6,421 nucleotides of DNA, from contig JAPLSP010000656.1 in NCBI GenBank assembly GCA_026398575.1, forward strand, positions 1 to 6,421, given 5' to 3'. The position numbers and the translations under genes were made by a program. This DNA is from Candidatus Sumerlaeota bacterium (GTDB lineage: Bacteria; Sumerlaeota; Sumerlaeia; JADFCT01). Below are positions 1-6,322 of this stretch, piece after piece (the stretch's first letter is position 1; each line of letters starts with the position of its first letter). A model generated the notes under the pieces. It was not told the origin of the DNA and searched no databases. It was given only the letters and a program-made list of their open reading frames with translations.

Positions 1-54
1 CGCGCGGGGCCGTCCGGCGGAGCGGAGCGGCCTACCATACGGCGCCACATATAA
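1..54 (+). other. Left-edge open frame, gene tail or repeat fragment
   Basis: Reading from base 1, the frame stays open for 17 codons (ending ERPTIRRHI) and stops at TAA 52-54. It could be the C-terminal tail of a gene lying to the left. It could equally be non-coding, because the first 30 bases are simple and GC-rich with GGAGCGGAGCGG-type repetition. No domain can be judged from this length. The sequence from 55 to 87 is AT-richer and unremarkable. Confidence 0.15.
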
Positions 55-87
55 GAAGATGAAAGATTAGGGGGGCACGGCAAGTCT

Positions 88-121
88 TTGGTTGCGCTCC
101 ATCGAACCGATAGGCTAAAAC
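88..121 (+). promoter_or_regulatory. Weak promoter candidate for the STAND gene
   Basis: TTGCGC (92-97) is separated by 18 bases from TAAAAC (116-121). An overlapping alternative is TTGGTT (88-93), 17 bases, TAGGCT (111-116). Either would start RNA roughly 35-40 bases before the start codon. Each hexamer matches the sigma-70 consensus at only three or four positions. The call rests on position and spacing, plus the similar TTGCGC-18-TATAAC arrangement before the minus-strand gene at the right end. Confidence 0.2.
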
Positions 122-148
122 GCGATTGACGCTCTCACCCAGACTGGC

Positions 149-152
149 GGAG
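149..152 (+). promoter_or_regulatory. Shine-Dalgarno site choosing the ATG at 163
   Basis: GGAG at 149-152 lies 10 bases before the ATG at 163 but only one base before the in-frame ATG at 154. A ribosome bound here could use 163 but hardly 154, so 163 is preferred as the start. Confidence 0.5.
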
Positions 153-162
153 CATGGAACGC

Positions 163-2982
163 ATGAATGCGCCCACCATCTTCCTCAGCGCCGCCAGCCT
201 TGACCTCAAGGAATGGCGCGATGTCCTCCACGGGGCCTTCTCCCGCGCCGGCTTCCGCGTCTTCACGCAGGACCAGAGCCTTGGCGCCGCGCCGGGAGAT
301 GTGAAGAGCCTGCTCACGAAGCACGTCCTCGAGAGCGATTGCGTCATCCACCTCGCCGGCATGGGCTATGGCTCGGATGCGCAAGACCCCTTCCCGGAGG
401 CGCCGGGCTTCCAGTGCTCGTGGACGCAGTTCGAATACTACTTCGCCCACCAACAGAAGAAAGACGTCATCGCTTACGTCTGCGCGCCGAACTTGTCGAA
501 GGCCAAATTCGCTGAGAAAGGCGCCGCCGCCGAGCGCAAGCGCAAGGCCCGGCTTCAGCAGGAGCACCGCCAGCGCGTTGAGTCCGGCAAGTTCGACGGC
601 ACGCCGCTGGCCGGGAAGGTCAAGCGCACCTGCAACGAGACCGTGGACTCCGTGCAGGCCCTGCTCAAAGCCGTGGCCGCCGCCGTGGGCACGCTGCACA
701 AATTGGACCAGGACAGCTGCGCAAAGGCGCAGCAGCAACTATATGACCTCGCCGCAGCGGTCGAACGCATTGACGCGGGCGTCGGCACGGCGAACGAAAA
801 ACTGGACAGCATCTTGGCGTTGCTCATGGCGAAGCCCCAGTCTGCTGGCGAGCCAGCCTTGCGCCTCCATCAGCTCCCCTTGCGTCCCGAAGGCTTCGTC
901 GGGCGCGAGAGCGATCTGGACGCCCTCCGGAAACTCGACCACGGCGGCGGGGCCATGCTCACCGGCCTCAAAGGCATGGGCGGTATTGGCAAAACCGCGC
1001 TTGCGCTCGTGCTCGCCCATGAGTGGTTGTCACGCTACCCCGACGCCCAGCTCTTCCTGGATGGCCGCGGCACGCAAACCAGTCCACCGCCGCCGGATGC
1101 TGCCGCCCTCCTTGCACGGGTTATCCAGACTTTCCTCCCTGCCGCGAAACTCCCCGAGGACGAGGCTCAGCTACGCGGCATCTACCTCAATCTGCTGCGC
1201 GACAAAAAAGTCCTCATCCTCCTCGACAACGCCGCCAACGCCGCGCAGGCCGCCCCGCTCACTCCACCTGCCGGCAGCGCCCTGATCGTCACCTCCCGGC
1301 AGAGCTTCATGTTGGGCACGAACGCTCCGCACAATGTCGGGCGCCTGCCGGACGACCAAGCCGCCGCTTTGTTGCGGGAGTATCATTCCGCGCTCACGAG
1401 CGCCGAGGCCGCGGAACTCGTGCGCCTCTGCGCCGGACTGCCTTTGGCTCTGCGCGTGGCCGGGGCGCACATGGCGCTCGACGCCGCCGAGCGCGAAGGC
1501 CCGCCGGACGTCGCCGGGTATTTGCAGTTACTGCGCAGCGGACGGCTCGCGCAATTCGATCTCGAAGCCGGCGACGCAGGGGAAGTTTCCATCTCCGAAA
1601 CCCTGCGCCTGAGCGAGAGCCAGTTGCCGCCCGTCGAGCGCGAATCCTGGCGGCGGCTCGGCGTCTTCACTGCGAGTTTCGACGCGCGCGCCGCCCAAGC
1701 CGTCGCCGAAGCCGACGAACCGATGCTGGCACGCTTCGTCCGCCGCAGCCTGCTTGAGCGCGAAGGCGCGGACCGCTACAAACTCCACGACCTCGCCGCC
1801 GAATATGCCCTCATGCGACTGGAGAATCAAGACCCCAAGACCCTCCCCGCCACATATCTAGCCCATGCCCGCCACTATTATGAAGTGGCGTGGGAGGCCA
1901 GAAACCTTTATATCGAGGAACGCAATCCCGTGGCCGGCCTGGCCCTGTTCGACCGCGAGCGCGCTCAGATTGAAGCCGCGTTCGCCACTGGGAGCGCTGG
2001 CATCCTGCCGGCGTTGCCTTTTCTCTCAAACCAACCAAGCCGGCGACTCGCAGAAATCACAACCGAAGCTCGCGAGTGCTCCTCCGTCCTCCTCGATCTG
2101 GTCAGTGCCGTGACCTATACCGCCGATCTGCGTTTCCACCCGCGCCAGCGCATCCTCTGGCTGGAAGCCCAGCTCACCGCTGCCCGTCTTCTCAAAGATC
2201 GCCAACAGGAAGGCGCCGCGCTGGGCAACCTAGGTAACGCTCACGCCTGCTTGGGCGACCCGCGCAAGGCCATCGAGTTCTATGAGCAGGCGCTTGTCGT
2301 CATGCGCGAGATCGGCGACCGGCGCGGGGAAGGGAATGCGCTGGGCAACCTCGGCTCCGCCCACTACGACTTAGGCGACGCGCGCAAGGCCATCGAGTTG
2401 TATGAGCAGTGGCTTGCCATCGCACGCAAGGTAGGCGATCGTCGCGGGGAAGGCGCCGCGCTGGGCGGCCTCGGCCTCGCCCACACCGCCTTGGGCGACG
2501 CGTGCAAGGCCATCGAGTTCTATGAGCAGCAGCTCGCCATCGTCCGCGAAATCAGCGACCGGCGCGGGGAAGGCAATGCGCTGGGCAACCTCGGCATCGC
2601 CTACGCCGCCTTGGGCGACGCGCGCAAGGCCATCGAGTTCCATGATCAGGCGCTCGTCATTGACCGTGAGATCGGCGACCGGCGCGGGGAAGGCGCCGTG
2701 CTGGGCAACCTTGGCGTCGCCTACAAGGACTTGGGCGACGAGCGCAAGGCCATCGAGTTCTACGAGCAGGCGCTTATCATTGACCGCGAGATCGGCGACC
2801 GGCGCGGGGAAGGCAATGCCTTGTGGAGCTCCGCGCTGGCATACGACTCGCTTGGCGCCCGCGCGGAGGCCATCGAGCGTGCGGAAGCAGCGCTGCGACT
2901 ATACGAGGCCATCGAAGATCCCAATGCCGCAATGGTGCGGCGAAGGCTGACGGAGTGGCGGGCCAAGCAGCAACCGGCTTAA
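163..2982 (+). CDS. DUF4062/TIR-like, NB-ARC, TPR STAND ATPase (bacterial NLR-like)
   Basis: This is a predicted cytoplasmic signal-transduction ATPase of the STAND class, 939 residues long. Residues 4-109 resemble DUF4062, a TIR-like fold: it opens TIFLSAASLDLKEW and has a late W-x-x-FEYYFA helix with Glu91, followed by a DVIAYV strand. Residues 110-240 are charged and helical, possibly coiled coil near 187-222. The NB-ARC module starts at GFVGRE (244-249). Walker A is GMGGIGKT (271-278), Walker B is VLILLDN (350-356) with Asp355, the TSR sensor is at 377-379, GLPLAL at 425-430, and an MHD-like HDL at 542-544 in a winged-helix region. TPRs fill residues 687-926. In the STAND family, ATP-driven oligomerisation couples ligand binding by the repeats to an N-terminal effector. 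Several such proteins are anti-phage sensors, but that role is inferred here. An unusual SAGILPA segment sits at 611-617. The start at 163 is chosen over 154 from the GGAG spacing. No defence partner gene is visible. The architecture is confident; the biological role is not. Confidence 0.88.
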   Translation: MNAPTIFLSAASLDLKEWRDVLHGAFSRAGFRVFTQDQSLGAAPGDVKSLLTKHVLESDCVIHLAGMGYGSDAQDPFPEAPGFQCSWTQFEYYFAHQQKKDVIAYVCAPNLSKAKFAEKGAAAERKRKARLQQEHRQRVESGKFDGTPLAGKVKRTCNETVDSVQALLKAVAAAVGTLHKLDQDSCAKAQQQLYDLAAAVERIDAGVGTANEKLDSILALLMAKPQSAGEPALRLHQLPLRPEGFVGRESDLDALRKLDHGGGAMLTGLKGMGGIGKTALALVLAHEWLSRYPDAQLFLDGRGTQTSPPPPDAAALLARVIQTFLPAAKLPEDEAQLRGIYLNLLRDKKVLILLDNAANAAQAAPLTPPAGSALIVTSRQSFMLGTNAPHNVGRLPDDQAAALLREYHSALTSAEAAELVRLCAGLPLALRVAGAHMALDAAEREGPPDVAGYLQLLRSGRLAQFDLEAGDAGEVSISETLRLSESQLPPVERESWRRLGVFTASFDARAAQAVAEADEPMLARFVRRSLLEREGADRYKLHDLAAEYALMRLENQDPKTLPATYLAHARHYYEVAWEARNLYIEERNPVAGLALFDRERAQIEAAFATGSAGILPALPFLSNQPSRRLAEITTEARECSSVLLDLVSAVTYTADLRFHPRQRILWLEAQLTAARLLKDRQQEGAALGNLGNAHACLGDPRKAIEFYEQALVVMREIGDRRGEGNALGNLGSAHYDLGDARKAIELYEQWLAIARKVGDRRGEGAALGGLGLAHTALGDACKAIEFYEQQLAIVREISDRRGEGNALGNLGIAYAALGDARKAIEFHDQALVIDREIGDRRGEGAVLGNLGVAYKDLGDERKAIEFYEQALIIDREIGDRRGEGNALWSSALAYDSLGARAEAIERAEAALRLYEAIEDPNAAMVRRRLTEWRAKQQPA
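1987..2046 (+). repeat. Repeat-like in-frame insertion in the STAND gene (SAGILPA segment)
   Basis: Residues about 609-628, read around SAGILPALPF and SNQPSRR, fall between the winged-helix part and the TPR lead-in. The helical, charged sequence on both sides (FDRERAQIEAAFA before; LRFHPRQRILWLEAQL after) is interrupted by a hydrophobic, proline-containing stretch that does not look like either module. From memory, the peptide SAGILPA recurs in unrelated verrucomicrobial and planctomycetal proteins as a translated dispersed DNA repeat. The boundaries are approximate, and no second copy occurs in this window. Confidence 0.35.
2221..2940 (+). repeat. 120-bp tandem repeat encoding 40-residue TPRs
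   Basis: Five complete 120-bp units begin at 2221, 2341, 2461, 2581 and 2701. A diverged sixth (2821-2940) caps the array. Each unit reads LGNLGxAYxxLGDxRKAIEFYEQAL and ends with a GDRRGEG motif, as in kinesin-light-chain-like TPRs. The nucleotide core around the RKAIEF codons and the block encoding GDRRGEG are nearly invariant across units. Units 4 and 5 agree at about 85% of positions by hand count. There are no indels between units. Variation concentrates in the residues after LGNLG and in the second helix. The array is part of the STAND coding sequence. Confidence 0.93.
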
Positions 2983-3021
2983 TCTGGCGATCCTGCTTGG
3001 ATATCCATCGCTCCATCCCGC

Positions 3022-3043
3022 CGCCATCAGCGGCATGATGGCG
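3022..3043 (+). terminator. Terminator-like hairpin after the STAND gene
   Basis: A perfect 8-bp stem (CGCCATCA / TGATGGCG, loop GCGGCA) begins 40 bases after the TAA stop at 2980-2982. No U-tract follows (TATGGCACAA), so it is not a classical intrinsic terminator. It may stabilise the 3' end or assist termination. Confidence 0.35.
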
Positions 3044-3100
3044 TATGGCACAATCTTCATCCGCTCGGCGAATGGCAATTTCGGGGCGATGCAGATTTGA

Positions 3101-3212
3101 TGGATATTGGGAGATATTTATTAGCGGTTATTAGCGCATATCAGCGGTTTCTCGTTGCCGCTGAAATTGCTAACTGCGTGGAACCACTAATGGACACGAA
3201 TGGACACTAATA
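3101..3212. repeat. Two intergenic blocks with 10-bp periodicity
   Basis: At 3121-3150 three consecutive 10-base units read TTAGCGGTTA, TTAGCGCATA and TCAGCGGTTT. At 3181-3210 another three read GAACCACTAA, TGGACACGAA and TGGACACTAA. Between them TCAGCGG (3141-3147) can pair with CCGCTGA (3158-3164). Neither block is coding. From memory, similar ATGGACACGAATGGACAC strings recur between genes in verrucomicrobial genomes, so this may be a dispersed non-coding repeat family. A binding array or a replication-slippage product are alternatives. Confidence 0.45.
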
Positions 3213-3238
3213 AAGACTCTGCGAAAACATCCATACTA

Positions 3239-3262
3239 AGAGTGAAAGTAAATTCTCACTCT
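3239..3262. repeat. Small inverted repeat in the intergenic region
   Basis: AGAGTGA (3239-3245) and TCACTCT (3256-3262) form perfect 7-bp arms around a 10-base AT-rich loop. It could be a protein-binding dyad or a minor RNA hairpin. It lies about 230 bases before the GH13 start and is not followed by a T-tract. The sequence between here and the palindromic element at 3331 shows nothing else I can support. Confidence 0.3.
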
Positions 3263-3330
3263 ATGCGCGTAAGAGGCTTAGTGCTGTAGCTCAGAATTAC
3301 GATCACATATTCTTGAATAAGGAACAAAAG

Positions 3331-3452
3331 TAATGCAGTCGGAAGCGGCGCCAGCTCTTGGAGTAAGGTGGCTCGCCGCCTTCTTTTTGGCGTTTCAATG
3401 GCCCTGGCGCTAAAAAGAAGGCGGCGAGCCACCTTACTCCAAGAGCTGGCGC
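3331..3452. repeat. Palindromic dispersed element with perfect 41-bp arms
   Basis: Positions 3348-3388 and 3412-3452 are exact reverse complements over 41 bases, with a 23-base loop. The left arm starts GCGCCAGCTCTTGG and ends in TTCTTTTT; the right arm mirrors it. A G-T pair and three further pairs could extend the stem into the loop. A unique 17-base flank (3331-3347, TAATGCAGTCGGAAGCG) precedes the left arm and is repeated at the right end of the window. The size and form fit a REP- or MITE-like non-autonomous element; no transposase gene is present. The arms end 38 bases before the GH13 start. It lacks the T-tract placement of an ordinary terminator. Confidence 0.85.
3387..3416 (+). promoter_or_regulatory. 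Promoter-like sequence in the palindrome loop
   Basis: TTGGCG (3387-3392), an 18-base spacer and TAAAAA (3411-3416) match four of six consensus bases at each hexamer. RNA would begin near 3423, inside the right arm, about 70 bases before the GH13 start, and so would not contain the full hairpin. No better promoter was found between 3260 and 3490. The evidence is pattern only. Confidence 0.2.
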
Positions 3453-3479
3453 TGATCCTATCCGCATGAATCTTTCCAT

Positions 3480-3483
3480 AGGG
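3480..3483 (+). promoter_or_regulatory. Shine-Dalgarno site choosing the ATG at 3491
   Basis: AGGG at 3480-3483 lies seven bases before the ATG at 3491 and only one base before the in-frame ATG at 3485. The spacing favours 3491. Confidence 0.45.
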
Positions 3484-3490
3484 CATGACT

Positions 3491-5332
3491 ATGAAACCAT
3501 CAACCACTCCGCCAATCACTGCTCCAACCGCTTCACCGACCGTGCGATCGGGGATGGGGACGATTCTTTATCCGGGCGGGGTCGCGTTTCGGGTGTGGGC
3601 GCCGTTTGCTGATGCTGTGTTTGCGGTGGGAGATTTCAACCAGTGGAGCGATACCGACCATCCCTTCGCCAGCGAGGGGAATGGCTATTGGTCGGTGGAG
3701 GTCCCCAGGGCGAAGATTGGCGATGAATACGAGTTTCTGATCCATAACGGCGCGCAGCGGCTCCGGCGCAAGAATCCTTATGCGAGCGCGGTGGTCAATT
3801 CATCCGATCACGCCATCATTCACGATCCGGAGTTTGACTGGGCGGGCGAGGACTTCGCGATGCCGCCCTGGAACGAACTGGCGATCTACGAAATGCACGT
3901 GGGTACCTTCAATGGCGCGACCGCTCAAAAGCCCGGCACGTTCGCCGCGATCCTGCCCAAGCTGCCTTACCTGCGCGACCTGGGCATCAACGCCATCGAA
4001 ATCATGCCCGTGCCCGAATTCGCGATGGACTTCTCGTGGGGCTACAATCCGTCGCAGCCCTTCGCGGTGGAATCCGCGCTGGGCGGGCCGCAGGGGCTTT
4101 ATCAATTCGTCAAAGCGGCGCATGCGCACGGCATCGCGGTGATCCTCGACGTCGTTTATAATCACTTCGGCCCCGGCGATCTCGACCTGTGGCAGTTCGA
4201 TGGTTGGTCCGACAGCGATCATAACGGCGGAATCTATTTCTATGACAACGTCCGCGCGCAGACCGCCTGGGGCGCGACCCGCCCGGACTATGGCCGGCCC
4301 GAAGTGCGCCAGTACCTGCGCGACAACGCGCTCTTCTGGCTGACCAAATACCGCATAGACGGCCTGCGGTTCGATTCGGTGATCAACATCCGCAACCGCA
4401 ACGGCAATGACAACGACCCCGCGAACGACCTGCCCGAGGGCTGGAGTCTGCTGCAATGGATCAACAATGAAATTCGCGCCACGCAGCCCTGGAAAATCAC
4501 CATCGCCGAGGACTTGCAGAAAAATGAATGGCTCACAAAGGACACGGCGGGCGGCGGGGCGGGCTTCAATTCGCAATGGGACGCAGGCTTCGTGCATCCC
4601 ATCCGCGCGGCCATCATCGCCGCGGATGACGCCGGCCGCGACATGCTGGCCGTGCGCGACGCGCTGTGTCATTGCTATAACGGCAATACGCTGGGGCGGG
4701 TGATCTATACCGAATCGCATGACGAGGTGGCCAATGGGCGGCAACGGACGCCCGAAGAAATTTGGCCTGGGAACGCGGGCAGCTGGTTCTCGCGCAAGCG
4801 CTCGACGCTCGGCGCCGCGCTCGTTTTCACCGCGCCTGGCATCCCGATGATTTTCCAGGGACAGGAATTCCTCGAAGACGGATATTTCCGCGATACCGTG
4901 CCCCTGGACTGGACAAAACTGGAAACCTACGCCGGCATTCATCTCCTCTATCGCAACCTGATCCGACTGAGCCGCAACTGGTTCAATCAGACGGGCGGCC
5001 TGCGCGGACAGCACATCAACGTCCATCACATCAACCAGCCAGGCAAACTCATCGCCTTCCATCGCTGGGAAAACGGCGGCCCGGGCGATGACGTCGTGGT
5101 CGTCGCCAACTTCGCCAACCGCGCTTATGAAAGCTACTCTCTTGGCTTTCCGAAGGAAGGATTATGGCGCGTGCGCTTCAACAGCGACTGGCAGGGATAC
5201 AGCGCGGACTTCGGCAATCACCCCGGCTACGACACCACCGCCTCAGACAGCCCTCTTGACGACATGCCCTTCCGTGCCAATGTGGGAATCGGCCCCTATT
5301 CCGTCCTCATCCTGTCTCAAGATAACTCATAG
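3491..5332 (+). CDS. GH13 alpha-glucan enzyme, branching-enzyme-like, with CBM48
   Basis: The 613-residue protein belongs to glycoside hydrolase family 13 and probably acts in the cytoplasm on glycogen or related alpha-glucans; no signal peptide is seen. After a Thr/Pro-rich leader (1-20), residues about 26-90 form a CBM48-like domain (VAFRVWAP, GDFNQW). The barrel carries EIMPVPEF (170-177), region I DVVYNH (220-225), region II GLRFDSVIN with nucleophile Asp295, region III IAED with acid/base Glu340, and region IV ESHD with His410-Asp411. A beta-rich C-terminal domain starts near 505. All catalytic residues are intact. The ESHDEV and AEDL forms resemble 1,4-alpha-glucan branching enzymes (compare ESHDQA, AEDV). 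The CBM48 plus DVVYNHFGP also recalls maltooligosyltrehalose trehalohydrolase, but its usual NHDQ-type region IV is absent. Family is certain; specificity is not, so no symbol is given. The palindromic element abuts its leader, and the next gene is convergent. Confidence 0.9.
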   Translation: MKPSTTPPITAPTASPTVRSGMGTILYPGGVAFRVWAPFADAVFAVGDFNQWSDTDHPFASEGNGYWSVEVPRAKIGDEYEFLIHNGAQRLRRKNPYASAVVNSSDHAIIHDPEFDWAGEDFAMPPWNELAIYEMHVGTFNGATAQKPGTFAAILPKLPYLRDLGINAIEIMPVPEFAMDFSWGYNPSQPFAVESALGGPQGLYQFVKAAHAHGIAVILDVVYNHFGPGDLDLWQFDGWSDSDHNGGIYFYDNVRAQTAWGATRPDYGRPEVRQYLRDNALFWLTKYRIDGLRFDSVINIRNRNGNDNDPANDLPEGWSLLQWINNEIRATQPWKITIAEDLQKNEWLTKDTAGGGAGFNSQWDAGFVHPIRAAIIAADDAGRDMLAVRDALCHCYNGNTLGRVIYTESHDEVANGRQRTPEEIWPGNAGSWFSRKRSTLGAALVFTAPGIPMIFQGQEFLEDGYFRDTVPLDWTKLETYAGIHLLYRNLIRLSRNWFNQTGGLRGQHINVHHINQPGKLIAFHRWENGGPGDDVVVVANFANRAYESYSLGFPKEGLWRVRFNSDWQGYSADFGNHPGYDTTASDSPLDDMPFRANVGIGPYSVLILSQDNS

Positions 5333-5355
5333 CAAAATGGATTTGATCTCTCGCG

Positions 5356-5396
5356 CCAACTCCGAATTGGGCTTTCATTTTTATTTTCTTATTTTT
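5356..5396 (+). terminator. Possible T-rich terminator of the GH13 gene
   Basis: A weak dyad (CCAA 5356-5359 with TTGG 5367-5370) is followed from 5373 by a run rich in T (CTTTCATTTTTATTTTC and on). The stem is only four pairs, extendable past a bulge, so this would be a poor intrinsic terminator. The T-rich tract between two convergent genes is the main support. Confidence 0.25.
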
Positions 5397-5417
5397 CATT
5401 TTACATTTTACATTTTT
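5397..5417. repeat. 7-bp tandem repeat at the gene 3' end
   Basis: CATTTTA, CATTTTA and CATTTTT follow one another without a break. The minus-strand stop codon TAA (5408-5410) and the last Met codon (5411-5413) of the secreted-protein gene fall inside it, so repeat-number change could shift the end of that protein. Confidence 0.6.
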
Positions 5418-6316
5418 CCCTTTTCTTTCTCCAGCAGTTTCTCATACAGCGGTTGATAGGCTTTGCCGAAGTCGTCGCCGCTGATTTCGAAATGCCCCTC
5501 CAGCGCGTAATTTTGACCGGCGACTTTGACCTTCACATGGACTACATGTTTGCCGGGCTTCAATCCTTGCAGGAGGCGCGCCACCGCGACAGGGCCGGCG
5601 CCATGATTATCACCTTTGCCGCCCGCGCCCATCATCTGGTAGGCTTTGTACGTTCGCTTATCAGGCTGCGGGACAATATCAATCACTTCATTGGATGACT
5701 CCTTTTGAGGCACGGTAGCGGGCGAGGCGGGCGTTCGCACGTTCGGACGCGAAACCGCCGGGGTTGTTTTGGCTTTCAAGTCCGGCCTGGGCATCAGAGG
5801 AATTTCGAAGCTTTGGGTGAGGACAGCGCCGGGATCATCGGTGACGCGAATGGTCATTTCCATCGTCAACCCACGAGCAGCGGCCGCCGCCACGTCCTTT
5901 TCCTTTGACCAATCCTTATAGTTCACCCAAGGGCCGTTGGGGCATATCAGCGCATAGATGGCATCGCCGGCTTTGAACGGCGCGGGCAAAGTACTTTGAA
6001 CCTTCTTTTCGATGGGTTCATGGGAAAAGATAATGTAGCCCACAGACATCTCTTTGCCCGGGTTTTTCGGAACTGCCGCGCCTTTGACAGCCGCTGCGGG
6101 AGTAGCCACAGCAGCCGGGCTGACAGGCCTGGGCTTGACCGCCTCCGGATCCATTTCCATCATCTCCGCCTGACGATCCTTGGCATCCAGGACGGCATTC
6201 TTTGCGCGTCCGATCCCCAATATAGATTCCCCGTCTCCGTGTGCAATGGGGATCATCGCGATAACAAGCGCCACGCTCAATGCCGCGTACAGCGCCTTTG
6301 CGTTAATCCATCTCAT
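5408..6316 (-). CDS. Secreted or periplasmic protein of unknown function
   Basis: I do not recognise this 302-residue protein. It starts with a typical signal peptide: a basic n-region (MRWINAK), a hydrophobic core (residues 8-24, ALYAALSVALVIAMIPI) and a likely cleavage site after AHG (residue 27). No lipobox is seen and the only cysteine is Cys125. An Ala/Pro-rich linker (about 59-86) leads to a first folded region (about 90-178: SVGYIIFSHEP, a WVNYKDW stretch, FEIPLMPRP). A second Pro/Thr-rich linker (about 178-210) precedes a second beta-rich region (about 211-282: GLKPGKHVVHVKVKVAGQNYALEGHFEIS). The end is a charged helix (YEKLLEKEKGKM). Both beta regions finish with an FEI strand, hinting at two related sandwich-like domains. 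The start at 6316 is preferred over 6322 because GGAGA abuts the latter. The gene converges on the GH13 gene; no functional link is shown. Confidence 0.75.
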   Translation of the reverse strand: MRWINAKALYAALSVALVIAMIPIAHGDGESILGIGRAKNAVLDAKDRQAEMMEMDPEAVKPRPVSPAAVATPAAAVKGAAVPKNPGKEMSVGYIIFSHEPIEKKVQSTLPAPFKAGDAIYALICPNGPWVNYKDWSKEKDVAAAAARGLTMEMTIRVTDDPGAVLTQSFEIPLMPRPDLKAKTTPAVSRPNVRTPASPATVPQKESSNEVIDIVPQPDKRTYKAYQMMGAGGKGDNHGAGPVAVARLLQGLKPGKHVVHVKVKVAGQNYALEGHFEISGDDFGKAYQPLYEKLLEKEKGKM

Positions 6317-6322
6317 AGTCAT

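Noticed and set aside
115..738. Antisense open frame (207 codons) over the start of the STAND gene.
   Set aside because: Low-complexity Ala/Gly/Leu/Val-rich translation opposite a well-supported coding frame.
1023..1757. Overlapping plus-strand open frame (244 codons) inside the NB-ARC region.
   Set aside because: Arg/Pro-rich out-of-frame translation, while the real frame carries Walker B, TSR, GLPLAL and HDL motifs here.
2221..2820. CRISPR-like array, because of regular 120-bp repetition.
   Set aside because: The units are contiguous, in frame, and encode TPR motifs; there are no short repeats separated by unique spacers.
3280..3352. Possible tRNA, because of a GCTGTAGCTCAGAATT stretch resembling a D-arm.
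   Set aside because: No acceptor stem, anticodon arm or GGTTCGAATCC-type T-loop follows at the right distance; the similarity is limited to about ten bases.
3331..3452. Classical intrinsic terminator or insertion sequence with transposase.
   Set aside because: The arms are too long and the T-run lies at the loop rather than after the stem; there is no transposase frame between or near the arms.
3256..3519. Small minus-strand gene (87 codons) running through the palindromic element.
   Set aside because: Both arms of the palindrome are translated, giving a composition driven by the repeat; no ribosome site or domain. It is probably a spurious frame of a dispersed repeat.
3800..5062. Long antisense open frame (420 codons) on the minus strand across the GH13 gene.
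   Set aside because: The plus-strand protein has intact GH13 motifs throughout; the antisense product has no recognisable motif and arises from GC-rich codon structure.
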